From the NCBI RefSeq assembly GCF_003387475.1, contig NZ_QUNO01000009.1, positions 310,001 through 374,000 of the forward strand: a DNA stretch of 64,000 nucleotides, read 5' to 3'. Position 1 is the stretch's first letter, and every line of letters begins with the position of its first letter. This document shows positions 1 to 6,917 of the stretch, in pieces. The translations under genes were made by a program, and so were the position numbers. Under the pieces are notes generated by a model that had not been told where the DNA came from, searched no databases, and saw only the letters and a list, made by a program, of their open reading frames with translations. This stretch comes from Kutzneria buriramensis (lineage in GTDB: Bacteria; Actinomycetota; Actinomycetes; Mycobacteriales; Pseudonocardiaceae).

Positions 1-91
1 CGATCCGCGCCGCGATCTGGTCCCGCACCTGCCGCCACGGGGCGACGCCGCTCTCCGGCTCCACCACGATCTGGGCGGCGGGATCAGCCAT
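1..91 (-). CDS. GntR-family transcriptional regulator, N-terminal fragment
   Basis: Only the first 30 codons are inside the window; the gene continues beyond the left edge. The visible protein starts MADPAAQIVVE and runs into PWRQVRDQIAARI, the usual opening of a GntR-type winged-helix domain, where the segment around W-x-Q-V-x-D-Q-I forms the first helix. The start ATG overlaps the stop of the preceding membrane-protein gene, so the two are probably translationally coupled in one leftward operon. Small GntR proteins of the YtrA type are often paired with membrane proteins, which fits this neighbour. The effector-binding part cannot be seen, so the subfamily is open. Confidence 0.75.
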   Translation of the reverse strand, partial: MADPAAQIVVEPESGVAPWRQVRDQIAARI

Positions 92-884
92 TGCCGGCGG
101 GCACCTGGCCGCGGAAACCCATCCAGAACGCCGACACGCTGACCATCACACCCCACAGCACCAGGCCGATTCCCTGCACGAACAGGGCGATCACCCCCAG
201 GTCCGCGCTGTGCTGCCAGTCGCCGAGGATGCTCAGCGCGGCCCCGAGCACGGTCGCCGCGAACATCGTGCCGAGACCGATCGGCACCCGGGCGCTGCGC
301 AGGCGGAGCGCCCGGTCGAGCTCCGCGTCGCTGCGGGCCGGCCGCGCCACCGCGCACCACGCCGCGGCGTAGACCGCCGCCGCGCTGGCGACGACTTCCG
401 CCACCGCGACCCACGCGTCCGGCAGATTCCCCTCGACGCCCACGACCGTCATGACGGCCGCCGCCGCCACGACCATCACCAGGTGCGCCGCCATCATCCA
501 GCGCGGCAGCACGTCGCCGACGCGTCGCCGGGCCAGTGTGGCCACCCGGACCTGGCCGCGCACCGGCCGCAGCACCGCGATCGCCTCCGCCGCCAGCAGC
601 GCGAAGAGCAGCCAGCCCACGTAGGAGAAGTACGCGCGGCCCGAGTACAGGGAGGTCAGCAGGTCCAGCGGGACCGCCAGCACGAGGAACACCACGTACA
701 GCACGCGGCGCTCGAGCAGGTAGAGCCGCGCGAGACGGCCCTGCTCCTGGGTGGCCTGCGCCACGCCCCAGTTGCGCAGCAGCCGCGGGCCGCTGCGGGC
801 CGTGGGCCACAGCACCACCAGCAGCAGGGCGATGCCCACCACCAGGAAGCCGAACATCACTACCAGGTGTGCCAAGCCGATCAT
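84..884 (-). CDS. seven-helix integral membrane protein of unknown function
   Basis: 266 residues with about seven hydrophobic segments: near residues 7-27, 61-81, 86-104, 129-150, 156-180, 200-220 and 227-255. I see no catalytic motif, nucleotide-binding site or known transporter signature, so no function is assigned. A purine-rich GAGGGA lies before the ATG. The 3' end overlaps the first codons of a GntR-type regulator, so the pair forms a regulator/membrane-protein operon. An inverted repeat about 20 bp upstream of the start is a likely operator for that regulator. The protein could be a permease-like or sensory component under GntR control, but that is inference from context. Confidence 0.8.
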   Translation of the reverse strand: MIGLAHLVVMFGFLVVGIALLLVVLWPTARSGPRLLRNWGVAQATQEQGRLARLYLLERRVLYVVFLVLAVPLDLLTSLYSGRAYFSYVGWLLFALLAAEAIAVLRPVRGQVRVATLARRRVGDVLPRWMMAAHLVMVVAAAAVMTVVGVEGNLPDAWVAVAEVVASAAAVYAAAWCAVARPARSDAELDRALRLRSARVPIGLGTMFAATVLGAALSILGDWQHSADLGVIALFVQGIGLVLWGVMVSVSAFWMGFRGQVPAGNG

Positions 885-901
885 GTGTCGTCCCTCGACT
901 T

Positions 902-923
902 TGTATCAAGTGGTCGACACAAT
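902..923. promoter_or_regulatory. imperfect inverted repeat, probable GntR operator
   Basis: A 22-bp dyad with half-sites TTGTATCAAGT and (other strand) TTGTGTCGACC, matching at 8 of 11 positions. It lies about 18 bp upstream of the membrane-protein ATG and about 73 bp upstream of the divergent L11-like gene. The size and TTGT(A/G)TC(A/G)A half-site resemble GntR/YtrA-type operators, so autoregulation of the leftward operon is likely. Whether it also touches the rightward genes is open. Confidence 0.5.
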
Positions 924-956
924 GCTGGCACAAGCCGGCGGCGCCCGCAAATGGCG

Positions 957-987
957 TTGACTCTCCAGTTACGTCAGTTCCTACCGT
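957..987 (+). promoter_or_regulatory. candidate promoter of the L11-like gene
   Basis: TTGACT (957-962), a 19-bp spacer and TACCGT (982-987) lie directly before the ATG at 996. No Shine-Dalgarno sequence is visible in the few bases between. If this promoter is used, the transcript would begin at or within two bases of the ATG and be leaderless. The spacer is longer than ideal, so confidence is moderate. Confidence 0.35.
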
Positions 988-995
988 CTGCCGGC

Positions 996-1424
996 ATGGC
1001 ACGCTCGAAGAAGCAGACGCACCAGGTCACGCTGCACCTGGAGGGCGGCAACGCCGCCATGATGGACCTCGGCAAGATGCTGGGCCAGACCGGCGTCAAC
1101 CTGGTCGAGGTCAAGCGGAGCTACGACCAGGCCACCGCGGACCAGCGGGGCGACATCGTGCCGGTCGTCGTCAGCGTCGCCGACGACCGGTCGTTCGAGC
1201 TGCGCCTCAAGACGCCGCCGACGTCTCACCTGATCCGCAAGGCGTTGGGCGGCAAGGGATCCGCCCGCCCCGGCCACGTGACCGCCGGCCGGCTCAGCGC
1301 CGCCCAGCTCCGCACCGTCGCCCAGCGCAAGCTGCCCGACCTCAACACGACCGACGTCGCGGTCGCCATGCGCATCGTCGCGGGCACCGCCCGATCCATG
1401 GGAGTCGCCGTGGACGTCGAGTGA
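996..1424 (+). CDS. divergent ribosomal protein L11 paralog
   Basis: 142 residues, full L11 length, aligning with bacterial L11 end to end. The core matches L11 at LGQTGVNLVEVKRSYD, ATADQRGDIVPVVVSV, DRSFELRLKTPP, KLPDLNTTDVAVAMR and the C-terminal GTARSMGV. The striking difference is near residues 17-30. Normal L11 has a proline-rich PAPPVGPALG segment that contacts thiostrepton and the GTPase centre; here it reads AAMMDLGKMLG with every proline lost and one residue deleted. The gene is not beside rplA, secE or nusG, so it is not the housekeeping operon copy. It overlaps the next gene by GTGA. Possible roles are a condition-specific L11, thiopeptide tolerance, or altered stringent-response signalling, all inference. 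The ATG at 996 fits the L11 N-terminus. Confidence 0.85.
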   Translation: MARSKKQTHQVTLHLEGGNAAMMDLGKMLGQTGVNLVEVKRSYDQATADQRGDIVPVVVSVADDRSFELRLKTPPTSHLIRKALGGKGSARPGHVTAGRLSAAQLRTVAQRKLPDLNTTDVAVAMRIVAGTARSMGVAVDVE

Positions 1425-1774
1425 GTACCCACGTGCCGCCCTTCCGGCTGCTCGAACCGGCCCTGACCGTCGCGGAAGCGCTGCTGGCGCGGGGGTTCCT
1501 GGCCGACGTCGCCGCCGCCCTGCCCGACGAGCGGGCGGCGGCGGCGCGGCTCAACGCCGCCTTGACCGGTTCCCTTCGTCTGCAACGGAATCCGTGGCGC
1601 CTCGCCGCCGACGGCGACCTCGCCACCGCCGCTCTCGGGCTCGCCCTGCTGGTGGTCGTCGACGGCTGGCGTCGGCTCAAACGCTGCGAGGTCTGCGCGG
1701 CGGCGTTCGTCGACCGCACCAACGGCTGCTCCCGTCGCCGGTGCACGGTGCACCGACACCTCACGCGCCGCTAG
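1421..1774 (+). CDS. small CGNR-type zinc-finger protein
   Basis: 117 residues. The C-terminal part RLKRCEVCAAAFVDRT...CSRRRC matches the CGNR zinc-finger pattern of putative stress-related actinobacterial regulators: Cys89-x2-Cys92, an F-x-D segment, then R-R-x-C108. In the family the fourth ligand is the Cys of CGNR; here that position holds His113 in CTVHRHLTRR, so the site would be C3H or degenerate. The N-terminal domain is also shorter than in typical family members. The GTG start overlaps the TGA of the L11 paralog, so the two are translationally coupled and probably act together. The last 14 bases overlap the converging oxidoreductase gene. Confidence 0.65.
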   Translation: MSTHVPPFRLLEPALTVAEALLARGFLADVAAALPDERAAAARLNAALTGSLRLQRNPWRLAADGDLATAALGLALLVVVDGWRRLKRCEVCAAAFVDRTNGCSRRRCTVHRHLTRR

Positions 1775-4058
1775 CGATCAGCTCCCGGATCACCGCCGCA
1801 TCCCGTTCCGCCGCCTCGATCTCGTCGGGAATGGCGGGTTCCAGGCGCACAGGCATGTCCTTGTGGTGCGGAGTGCCGGCGATCGGGTCGCGGTCGTGGG
1901 CGTCGGTGATGAGGTTGATGCGCGGGCCGTGCCAGACGCGGCCGCCGTGGCCGTCGGGCACGGACATGCCGAAACCGTGCGGCAACGCGACCTGGGCCTT
2001 ACGGAGGGAGTCGTCGATCTCGGCGCGGACGACGATGCGGCCGACGCGCGTCACGACGGCCACCCAGTCGCCTTCGGCGGCGCCGATGGCGGCCAGGTCG
2101 TCGGTACGGACGTGCAGCGCGCCCTCCTGATCGGTGCGCCGCCAGCTCGGCGGCCGCAGGATCTGGTTGGCGTTGTGCCGGCGGCGCTGGCCGTTGATCA
2201 GCGACAGCGGGTACTCGGGGTCGGGACGGTCCCGCGCCGGGTCGAGCTTTTCCAGCCACGACAGCAGTTCCGGCACGGCCAAGTGCACGCGGTCGTGCCG
2301 CATGAGCTGCCAGACCTCGTCGTACTCGTGCTTGGTGAAGGCCAGACCGCTGGGGCTGCGGAGAATCCGGTCGAACAGCTCGGCCGCCAGCGCCGGCCCC
2401 TCGAGGTCCGTTTCCAAAGCCCGTTGCACGGCAACGGACATCCGCTTGACGAGGGTCAGGCAGGCCGGCCACAGCACGGCCACCGACGCGGCCCCGTTGG
2501 GCAGCGTGGCGCCGAGCGTCCGGTACAGCAGCACCGGCGCGATCGCCGGATTCTCTTGCAGCAAAGGCGCTGCCGCCTTCAGCAGGTGTGCCGGGTCGAC
2601 GTTCCGCAACGGCTCGATGTCCGGCATGACGCCGAGTTCCTCGAACAGGCGCGCGTAGATCTCCGCCTCGACGAGGGTGCCCGGCAGCGGCTCGAACAGC
2701 GGCGGCCGCAGGTGGAAGTAGTTGGTGGGGAACTCGAAGTCGAAGAACGTGAATTCCCACTTCTCGTGTTGGGACGCGGCCGGCAGCACGTAATCGGCGA
2801 GCGCGGCGGTCTCGGTGTAGGCCACGTCGATCACCACGGACAGCTCCGCGGCGCGGATCGCCCGCTCGGTGGCCAGGGTGTCGGCGGCGGTGTTGGCGGG
2901 ATTGGAGGATTCCACCCACAGCACCCGCGCCCGGTGCGGATGATCGGCGAGGATCTCCTCGGCCAGCGTGTTCAGCGGCAGCATGCCGCCGATGTACTCG
3001 AAGCCGGTGATCTCCGAGCGGTCGCCGCGGGATTCGCTCCACAGCGGCATCAGCCACGTGTGCAGCGCGTTGGTGCCGGGCCGGCCGAAATTGCCGGTCA
3101 CCAGGTAGAGCAGCTTCTCCAGGTAGCTGTTCAGCGTCGAGTTGCGCCCCTGCTGGATGCCCAGCTCCACACGCACGGTCATCGCCTCGGCGGCGAGAAT
3201 CAGATCCACCGCCTGGTCGACGTCGGCGCGGTCCACCTCGGCGTGCGCGATCCACTCGTCCACGGGAATCTTGCGCAGCGAGGCCGCGACCTCGTCGAAG
3301 CCCCCGGTGTGCTGCGCCAGGAACGCCTCGTCCTGGCCGCCGCGCTGCACGATCAGGGCCAGCATCGCGCCGAGCAGGTAGGCGTCGGTGCCCGGGCGCA
3401 GCGGCAGGTGCACGTCCGCGACCTCGGCCGTTTCCGTGCGCCGCGGATCCACCACGATCATCCGGCGCGCCGGGTCGTTCTTGATGTCGTTGACGGCGCT
3501 GCGGGCCCGGTTGAACCCGTTGGCCAGCCACGGGTTGCAGCCGATCACCAGCAGCAGGTCGCACTCGTCGACGCCTTCGGCGGTGTGGTTGGTCTGGCCG
3601 CCGAACATCTTGCCGTTGACCCAGAAGTCGCCGGTCTTCTCCTGCGACAGCGCGCCGAAGAACCGCTTCGAGTTCATCCAGTTCCGCAGCGCGAGGCCGT
3701 ACCCGCCGCCGGAGTGGTTGCCCTGGCCGCCGCCGCCCACGTACGCCAGCGACCCCGGCCGGTTCGCGGCGAGGTCCTCGTCCCGCACCGACCGCAGCTT
3801 CGCCGCGATCTCCCCCAGCGCCGTCTCCCAGCTCACCGCCTCGTGCGTGCCGTCCTCGCGGCGGCGAAGCGGCGTCGTCAGTCGGTCGCCGTGATCGCCG
3901 TACCAGGTCAGCCGCTGCGCCTTCTGGCACAGATACCCCCGCGACCTCGGGTTCTCCCGGTCGCCGCGGACGCGCGTGATCGCCCTGCCCTCCGTCTGCA
4001 CCTCGATGCCGCAGTTGACGTAGCAGAGGCTGCACGCGGTCTTGTGCCAGTCCGTCAC
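1761..4058 (-). CDS. molybdopterin-dependent oxidoreductase (formate dehydrogenase/nitrate reductase superfamily)
   Basis: 765 residues. An N-terminal 4Fe-4S site is formed by Cys9-x2-Cys12-x3-Cys16-x27-Cys44, followed by the large molybdopterin domain (GGGGQGNHSGGG, CDLLLVIGCNPW, VVDPRRTETA, ADVHLPLRPGTDA) and a C-terminal dinucleotide-binding domain (INGQRRRHNANQ, LPHGFG). This is the BisC/FdhA-like class binding bis-MGD. No Cys or Sec is evident at the formate dehydrogenase active-site position, so the substrate is unclear. No electron-transfer subunit, chaperone or cofactor gene lies nearby, so it may act alone with a soluble partner. GTG start. It converges with the zinc-finger gene, overlapping it by 14 bp. 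Confidence 0.85.
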   Translation of the reverse strand: MTDWHKTACSLCYVNCGIEVQTEGRAITRVRGDRENPRSRGYLCQKAQRLTWYGDHGDRLTTPLRRREDGTHEAVSWETALGEIAAKLRSVRDEDLAANRPGSLAYVGGGGQGNHSGGGYGLALRNWMNSKRFFGALSQEKTGDFWVNGKMFGGQTNHTAEGVDECDLLLVIGCNPWLANGFNRARSAVNDIKNDPARRMIVVDPRRTETAEVADVHLPLRPGTDAYLLGAMLALIVQRGGQDEAFLAQHTGGFDEVAASLRKIPVDEWIAHAEVDRADVDQAVDLILAAEAMTVRVELGIQQGRNSTLNSYLEKLLYLVTGNFGRPGTNALHTWLMPLWSESRGDRSEITGFEYIGGMLPLNTLAEEILADHPHRARVLWVESSNPANTAADTLATERAIRAAELSVVIDVAYTETAALADYVLPAASQHEKWEFTFFDFEFPTNYFHLRPPLFEPLPGTLVEAEIYARLFEELGVMPDIEPLRNVDPAHLLKAAAPLLQENPAIAPVLLYRTLGATLPNGAASVAVLWPACLTLVKRMSVAVQRALETDLEGPALAAELFDRILRSPSGLAFTKHEYDEVWQLMRHDRVHLAVPELLSWLEKLDPARDRPDPEYPLSLINGQRRRHNANQILRPPSWRRTDQEGALHVRTDDLAAIGAAEGDWVAVVTRVGRIVVRAEIDDSLRKAQVALPHGFGMSVPDGHGGRVWHGPRINLITDAHDRDPIAGTPHHKDMPVRLEPAIPDEIEAAERDAAVIRELIASGA

Positions 4059-4170
4059 GCCGTCAGAGTTGCATAACGAGACTTAGCCGGTCAAGGCGGC
4101 GCGGCAATCCGTGCCGGCGATCGGGGAGAAACGCACTACCCTCGAACGCGCACCGGGGGGAGTTGATCAC

Positions 4171-4581
4171 ATGAGCCAGTATTTCGAGTTGGGCGACCGC
4201 ACGCTCTGGAACCCGTCGAACGGGGTCGGACTGCTGTTCGTCCGGACGGCCAAGGCGATGGAGCCGGTGGTGGACCTGCCGTGCGGCATCGAGCCGTCTG
4301 TCACCGACGAGTGGGCCATCAACCTGCCGACGTTCGAACGATTCGTGCACGCGCTGGCGGATCGCTACCAACGCTCGACGCACCTGATCCTGCGCGGACT
4401 GACGGAGGGCTTCATCGCGACGGCGATGGTCGTCCTCGAACGTGCGGGCGGCGAAGCACCGCCGGAGCCGGCGGCCGACGCGCCGATGGACAATCGCGAC
4501 GTCAGCCCTGGGGGCGCACGCGCCGAGTCGGGGCGACTGGTGGACCTGAGGGACCGCTACGACCGGGTGATGCCGAGCTGA
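4171..4581 (+). CDS. DUF6086-like protein of unknown function
   Basis: 136 residues beginning MSQYFELGDRTLWNPSNGVG. The opening, with a short Y-F-x-x-G-D then L-W-N-P-S-N, resembles the actinobacterial DUF6086 family, whose function is unknown. A strong GGGGGGAG precedes the ATG by about eight bases, which fixes the start. There is no signal peptide or membrane segment, and the last 40 residues are polar and low in complexity. The 3' end overlaps the converging TetR gene by 25 bp. The gene appears to stand alone. Confidence 0.6.
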   Translation: MSQYFELGDRTLWNPSNGVGLLFVRTAKAMEPVVDLPCGIEPSVTDEWAINLPTFERFVHALADRYQRSTHLILRGLTEGFIATAMVVLERAGGEAPPEPAADAPMDNRDVSPGGARAESGRLVDLRDRYDRVMPS

Positions 4582-5231
4582 TCACACCCGCCGAGGCCGC
4601 CGACAAGCAGGTCGGCGGCCCGGCGGACATCCGCGGTGACTGCGTCGACGAGCTCGGACGCCGGGCGGCCGTCGACATAGCGGGCCAGGGCGGCGAACTG
4701 CACTCGCCATAGGCCGACCAGCGCGATGGCGACTATCTGCGGTTCGGGATCGTCTGAGGGCACGCCGGCGCGAGCGGCGATGGCCTCGGCGATGACGCCG
4801 ACGAGCCGGCCGGCCATCTCCCGTTGGTACGCGCGCAGCGGAGGGGTGGCGTCGATCAGGGCGGCGAAGCGGGCAAACCGCTCGACGGCGTCAGGCTGCG
4901 AGGCAAGCCAGGAGGCGACGGCGCGCAGCTCGCCGGCAAGGACGGTGAGGACCGCGTCCACTGGGGACTTCGCCGAGGCGAGGGCCGGACGGAGGGTGGC
5001 GATGGCGGTGTCGGGATGGTCGACGACCAGGGATTCCTTGGTCGGGAAGTAGTTGTAGACGGTTTTCTCCGACACTCCGCAGGCGGCGGCGACCTCGGCG
5101 ACCCGCACGGCGTCGAAGCCGCGGTCGAGGAACATCTCGGTGGCGGTGTCGGTGAGCAGCTGCCGGGTCTGCCGCTTCTTGCGCTCACGCAGCCCCTCGC
5201 CGCCGGGGTCGGTCCAATCCACGGTGATCAT
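4557..5231 (-). CDS. TetR-family repressor, probably controlling the divergent DUF1772 gene
   Basis: 224 residues from the ATG at 5231 (MITVDWTDPGG); an upstream in-frame ATG would add 15 unconserved residues and run into the operator region. The N-terminus carries the TetR helix-turn-helix (RQLLTDTATEMFLDRGFDAV then VAAACGVSEKTVYNYFPTKE). The C-terminal helical domain is of the kind that binds a small ligand. The divergent DUF1772 membrane-protein gene starts 72 bp away, with two matching dyads between them. The simplest model is autoregulation plus repression of that gene. The inducer is unknown. Confidence 0.85.
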   Translation of the reverse strand: MITVDWTDPGGEGLRERKKRQTRQLLTDTATEMFLDRGFDAVRVAEVAAACGVSEKTVYNYFPTKESLVVDHPDTAIATLRPALASAKSPVDAVLTVLAGELRAVASWLASQPDAVERFARFAALIDATPPLRAYQREMAGRLVGVIAEAIAARAGVPSDDPEPQIVAIALVGLWRVQFAALARYVDGRPASELVDAVTADVRRAADLLVGGLGGCDQLGITRS

Positions 5232-5242
5232 GTCGCCAGCAT

Positions 5243-5296
5243 AGTTCAGTGGCTGTAACTTTGCTGTTGCTATCAACTTTCAGTGACTGTAAAGTT
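5243..5296. promoter_or_regulatory. two TetR operator-like dyads and a promoter in the divergent intergenic region
   Basis: Site 1 (5243-5260) reads AGTTCAG-TGG-CTGTAACT and site 2 (5275-5296) AACTTTCAG-TGA-CTGTAAAGTT. They share the core TTCAGTG(G/A)CTGTAA, and each is a near-palindrome with one extra base in one arm. TTGCTA (5267-5272), a 17-bp spacer and TAAAGT (5290-5295) form a plausible promoter for the gene starting at 5304. Site 2 covers its spacer and -10, so binding would block transcription. Confidence 0.6.
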
Positions 5297-5303
5297 CGCC
5301 CGC

Positions 5304-5759
5304 ATGAAGGCCGCCGAGTTGCTGAGCATCGTGCTGAACGCCCTGGTCATGGGCGTGTTCTGGGGACCGTGGATCGGACTGACCCGCTCGCTCGCGACAT
5401 TCGAGCCGGCGGCATTCCTGGCCATCGGCCACCGACTCAACCTCAACCTCGCGCCGCTGATGACCGTCCTGATGCCGGCCGCACTCCTGTCGACGGCGCC
5501 GACACTCGTGCTGTCGTACGGCAACCAGCCGACGACGTTCGCGGCGACACTGGCCGGGGCGGCGCTGTTCGCGGTGGCGCTGACCGTCACGGTCGCCGTC
5601 GAGGTGCCGATCGCCGTCCGGATCAAGTCCTGGTCGACGACCACGCTGCCGGCCGACTGGCGCCGGCACCGCGACCGCTGGGCCGCCGTGCACGTGATCC
5701 GCGTGGTGGCCGGCGTCCTCGGACTGGCACTGCTCGTCGCCGGCGCGCTCTACGGCTGA
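5304..5759 (+). CDS. DUF1772 family membrane protein
   Basis: 151 residues from the ATG at 5304, with four hydrophobic segments (about residues 5-25, 45-65, 74-96 and 125-148). The layout and the WGPWIGLTRS and HRLNLNLAP segments fit the DUF1772 family, small membrane proteins of unknown role that often sit beside a TetR or SDR gene. A GTG at 5283 is also in frame but lies inside the operator. The ATG has no Shine-Dalgarno sequence and sits eight bases after a -10-like hexamer, so the message is probably leaderless. It overlaps the converging LacI-type gene by 10 bp. Confidence 0.75.
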   Translation: MKAAELLSIVLNALVMGVFWGPWIGLTRSLATFEPAAFLAIGHRLNLNLAPLMTVLMPAALLSTAPTLVLSYGNQPTTFAATLAGAALFAVALTVTVAVEVPIAVRIKSWSTTTLPADWRRHRDRWAAVHVIRVVAGVLGLALLVAGALYG

Positions 5760-6814
5760 GGCAGCCGGGGTGCGACGGACCGCCGCACGACGATGTGGGT
5801 GCCCAGGACCACGTGCTGCTCCGGCGCGTCGGGGTCGTCGCGGTGCAGGGCAAGGCGCAGCGCTGTCCGCCCCAACTCGTCGTGCGGGATGTGCACGGTG
5901 GTCAGCGCGGGGTGGACGTCCTCGGCCGGGCTGAGGTCGTCGTAGCCGATGACCGACACCTCCCGCGGCACGTCCACGCCGGCGTCGCGCAGCGCCGCGA
6001 CGGCGCCGGCGGCGACGAGGTCGTCGCAGCCGAAGATGGCGGTGAACTCGACGCCGTCGGCCAGCAACCGTTGCGTGGCCTGGTAACCGAAGCGCCGGAT
6101 CAGCGCGCCGGGGACGATGAGCTCGGGCGGCATGGACAGCCCGTACGCCGACATAGCCCGCTTCACGCCGGCGAGGCGCTCGTTGGTGGTGGTGTTGCCC
6201 TCGACCCCGCCGAGGAACACGATCCGCCGGTGCCCGTTGGACAGCAGGTGGCTGGTGGCGGCGAACGCCCCGCCCTCGTTGTCGTACTCCACGACCGTGA
6301 CGGGAAGGTCGGGGCCGGGCGACGGCCGTCCACACAGGACCAGCCGGGAATCGGCGCTGTGCAGGGCATGCGCGAGGGTCGCCATCCGCTCGCGGTACTC
6401 GGGCGTGTCGAGCACGCCGCCGATCAGGCACACGGCCCCGGTGTTCTGCTCCCGCAGCATGGTCACGATGGCCAGCTCGCGGTCGGGATCCCCGTCGGTG
6501 GAGGAGATCAGGCACAGCCGCTGCTCCAGCGCGGCCTGCCGCTCGATGCCGCGGGCGACGGTGTTGAAGAACGGCGCGGAGACGTCGGTGAGGATGATCG
6601 CCACGGTCTTGGGCTGGCCGCCGGACAGCGCCCGCGCGTGCGCGTTGACGACGTAGTCCAGCTCGCGGATGGCGCGTAGCACCTTGGTCCGGGTGGCGCC
6701 GGCGACGGGGTGGTTGCCGCTGAGCACCCGCGACACGGTCGCCGGCGAGACGCCCGCCTGCCGCGCCACGTCGCTGACCGTCGCCTTCGGAGTGCCACTG
6801 CCGCTGCGGGCCAT
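5750..6814 (-). CDS. LacI-family transcriptional regulator
   Basis: 354 residues. The N-terminal LacI headpiece is complete: ATVSDVARQAGVSPATVSRVLSG, followed by a hinge helix region near residues 55-65. The periplasmic-binding-like domain follows (VAIILTDVSAPFFNTVARGIE, AIFGCDDLVAAGA, VSVIGYDDL). A GAGGGA element precedes the ATG. The divergent neighbour encodes a sugar-isomerase-like TIM-barrel protein, so this regulator probably senses a sugar or related metabolite and controls that gene. The ligand cannot be read from the sequence. Confidence 0.9.
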   Translation of the reverse strand: MARSGSGTPKATVSDVARQAGVSPATVSRVLSGNHPVAGATRTKVLRAIRELDYVVNAHARALSGGQPKTVAIILTDVSAPFFNTVARGIERQAALEQRLCLISSTDGDPDRELAIVTMLREQNTGAVCLIGGVLDTPEYRERMATLAHALHSADSRLVLCGRPSPGPDLPVTVVEYDNEGGAFAATSHLLSNGHRRIVFLGGVEGNTTTNERLAGVKRAMSAYGLSMPPELIVPGALIRRFGYQATQRLLADGVEFTAIFGCDDLVAAGAVAALRDAGVDVPREVSVIGYDDLSPAEDVHPALTTVHIPHDELGRTALRLALHRDDPDAPEQHVVLGTHIVVRRSVAPRLPQP

Positions 6815-6880
6815 CGCCCCGTCCCTCGTCGCCCGATGAAACCGAATTCACACTATCTCACCGCGCCGTCGACGGTGTCG

Positions 6881-6909
6881 TTGACCGCGGGATGGCAACC
6901 GATTACCGT
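6881..6909 (+). promoter_or_regulatory. candidate leaderless promoter for the TIM-barrel gene
   Basis: TTGACC (6881-6886), a 17-bp spacer and TACCGT (6904-6909) stand eight bases before the GTG start at 6918, with no ribosome-binding site between. A perfect 10-bp palindrome CCGTCGACGG lies just upstream at 6866-6875 and could be part of the regulator's site, though it is short. Confidence 0.45.
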
Positions 6910-6917
6910 CCCCCGAC

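Noticed and set aside
1863-4076. Long open frame on the plus strand opposite the molybdopterin oxidoreductase
   Set aside because: Its translation is Arg/Gly/Val-rich low-complexity text with no motif, while the opposite strand encodes a full conserved enzyme. It is an antisense shadow caused by high GC.
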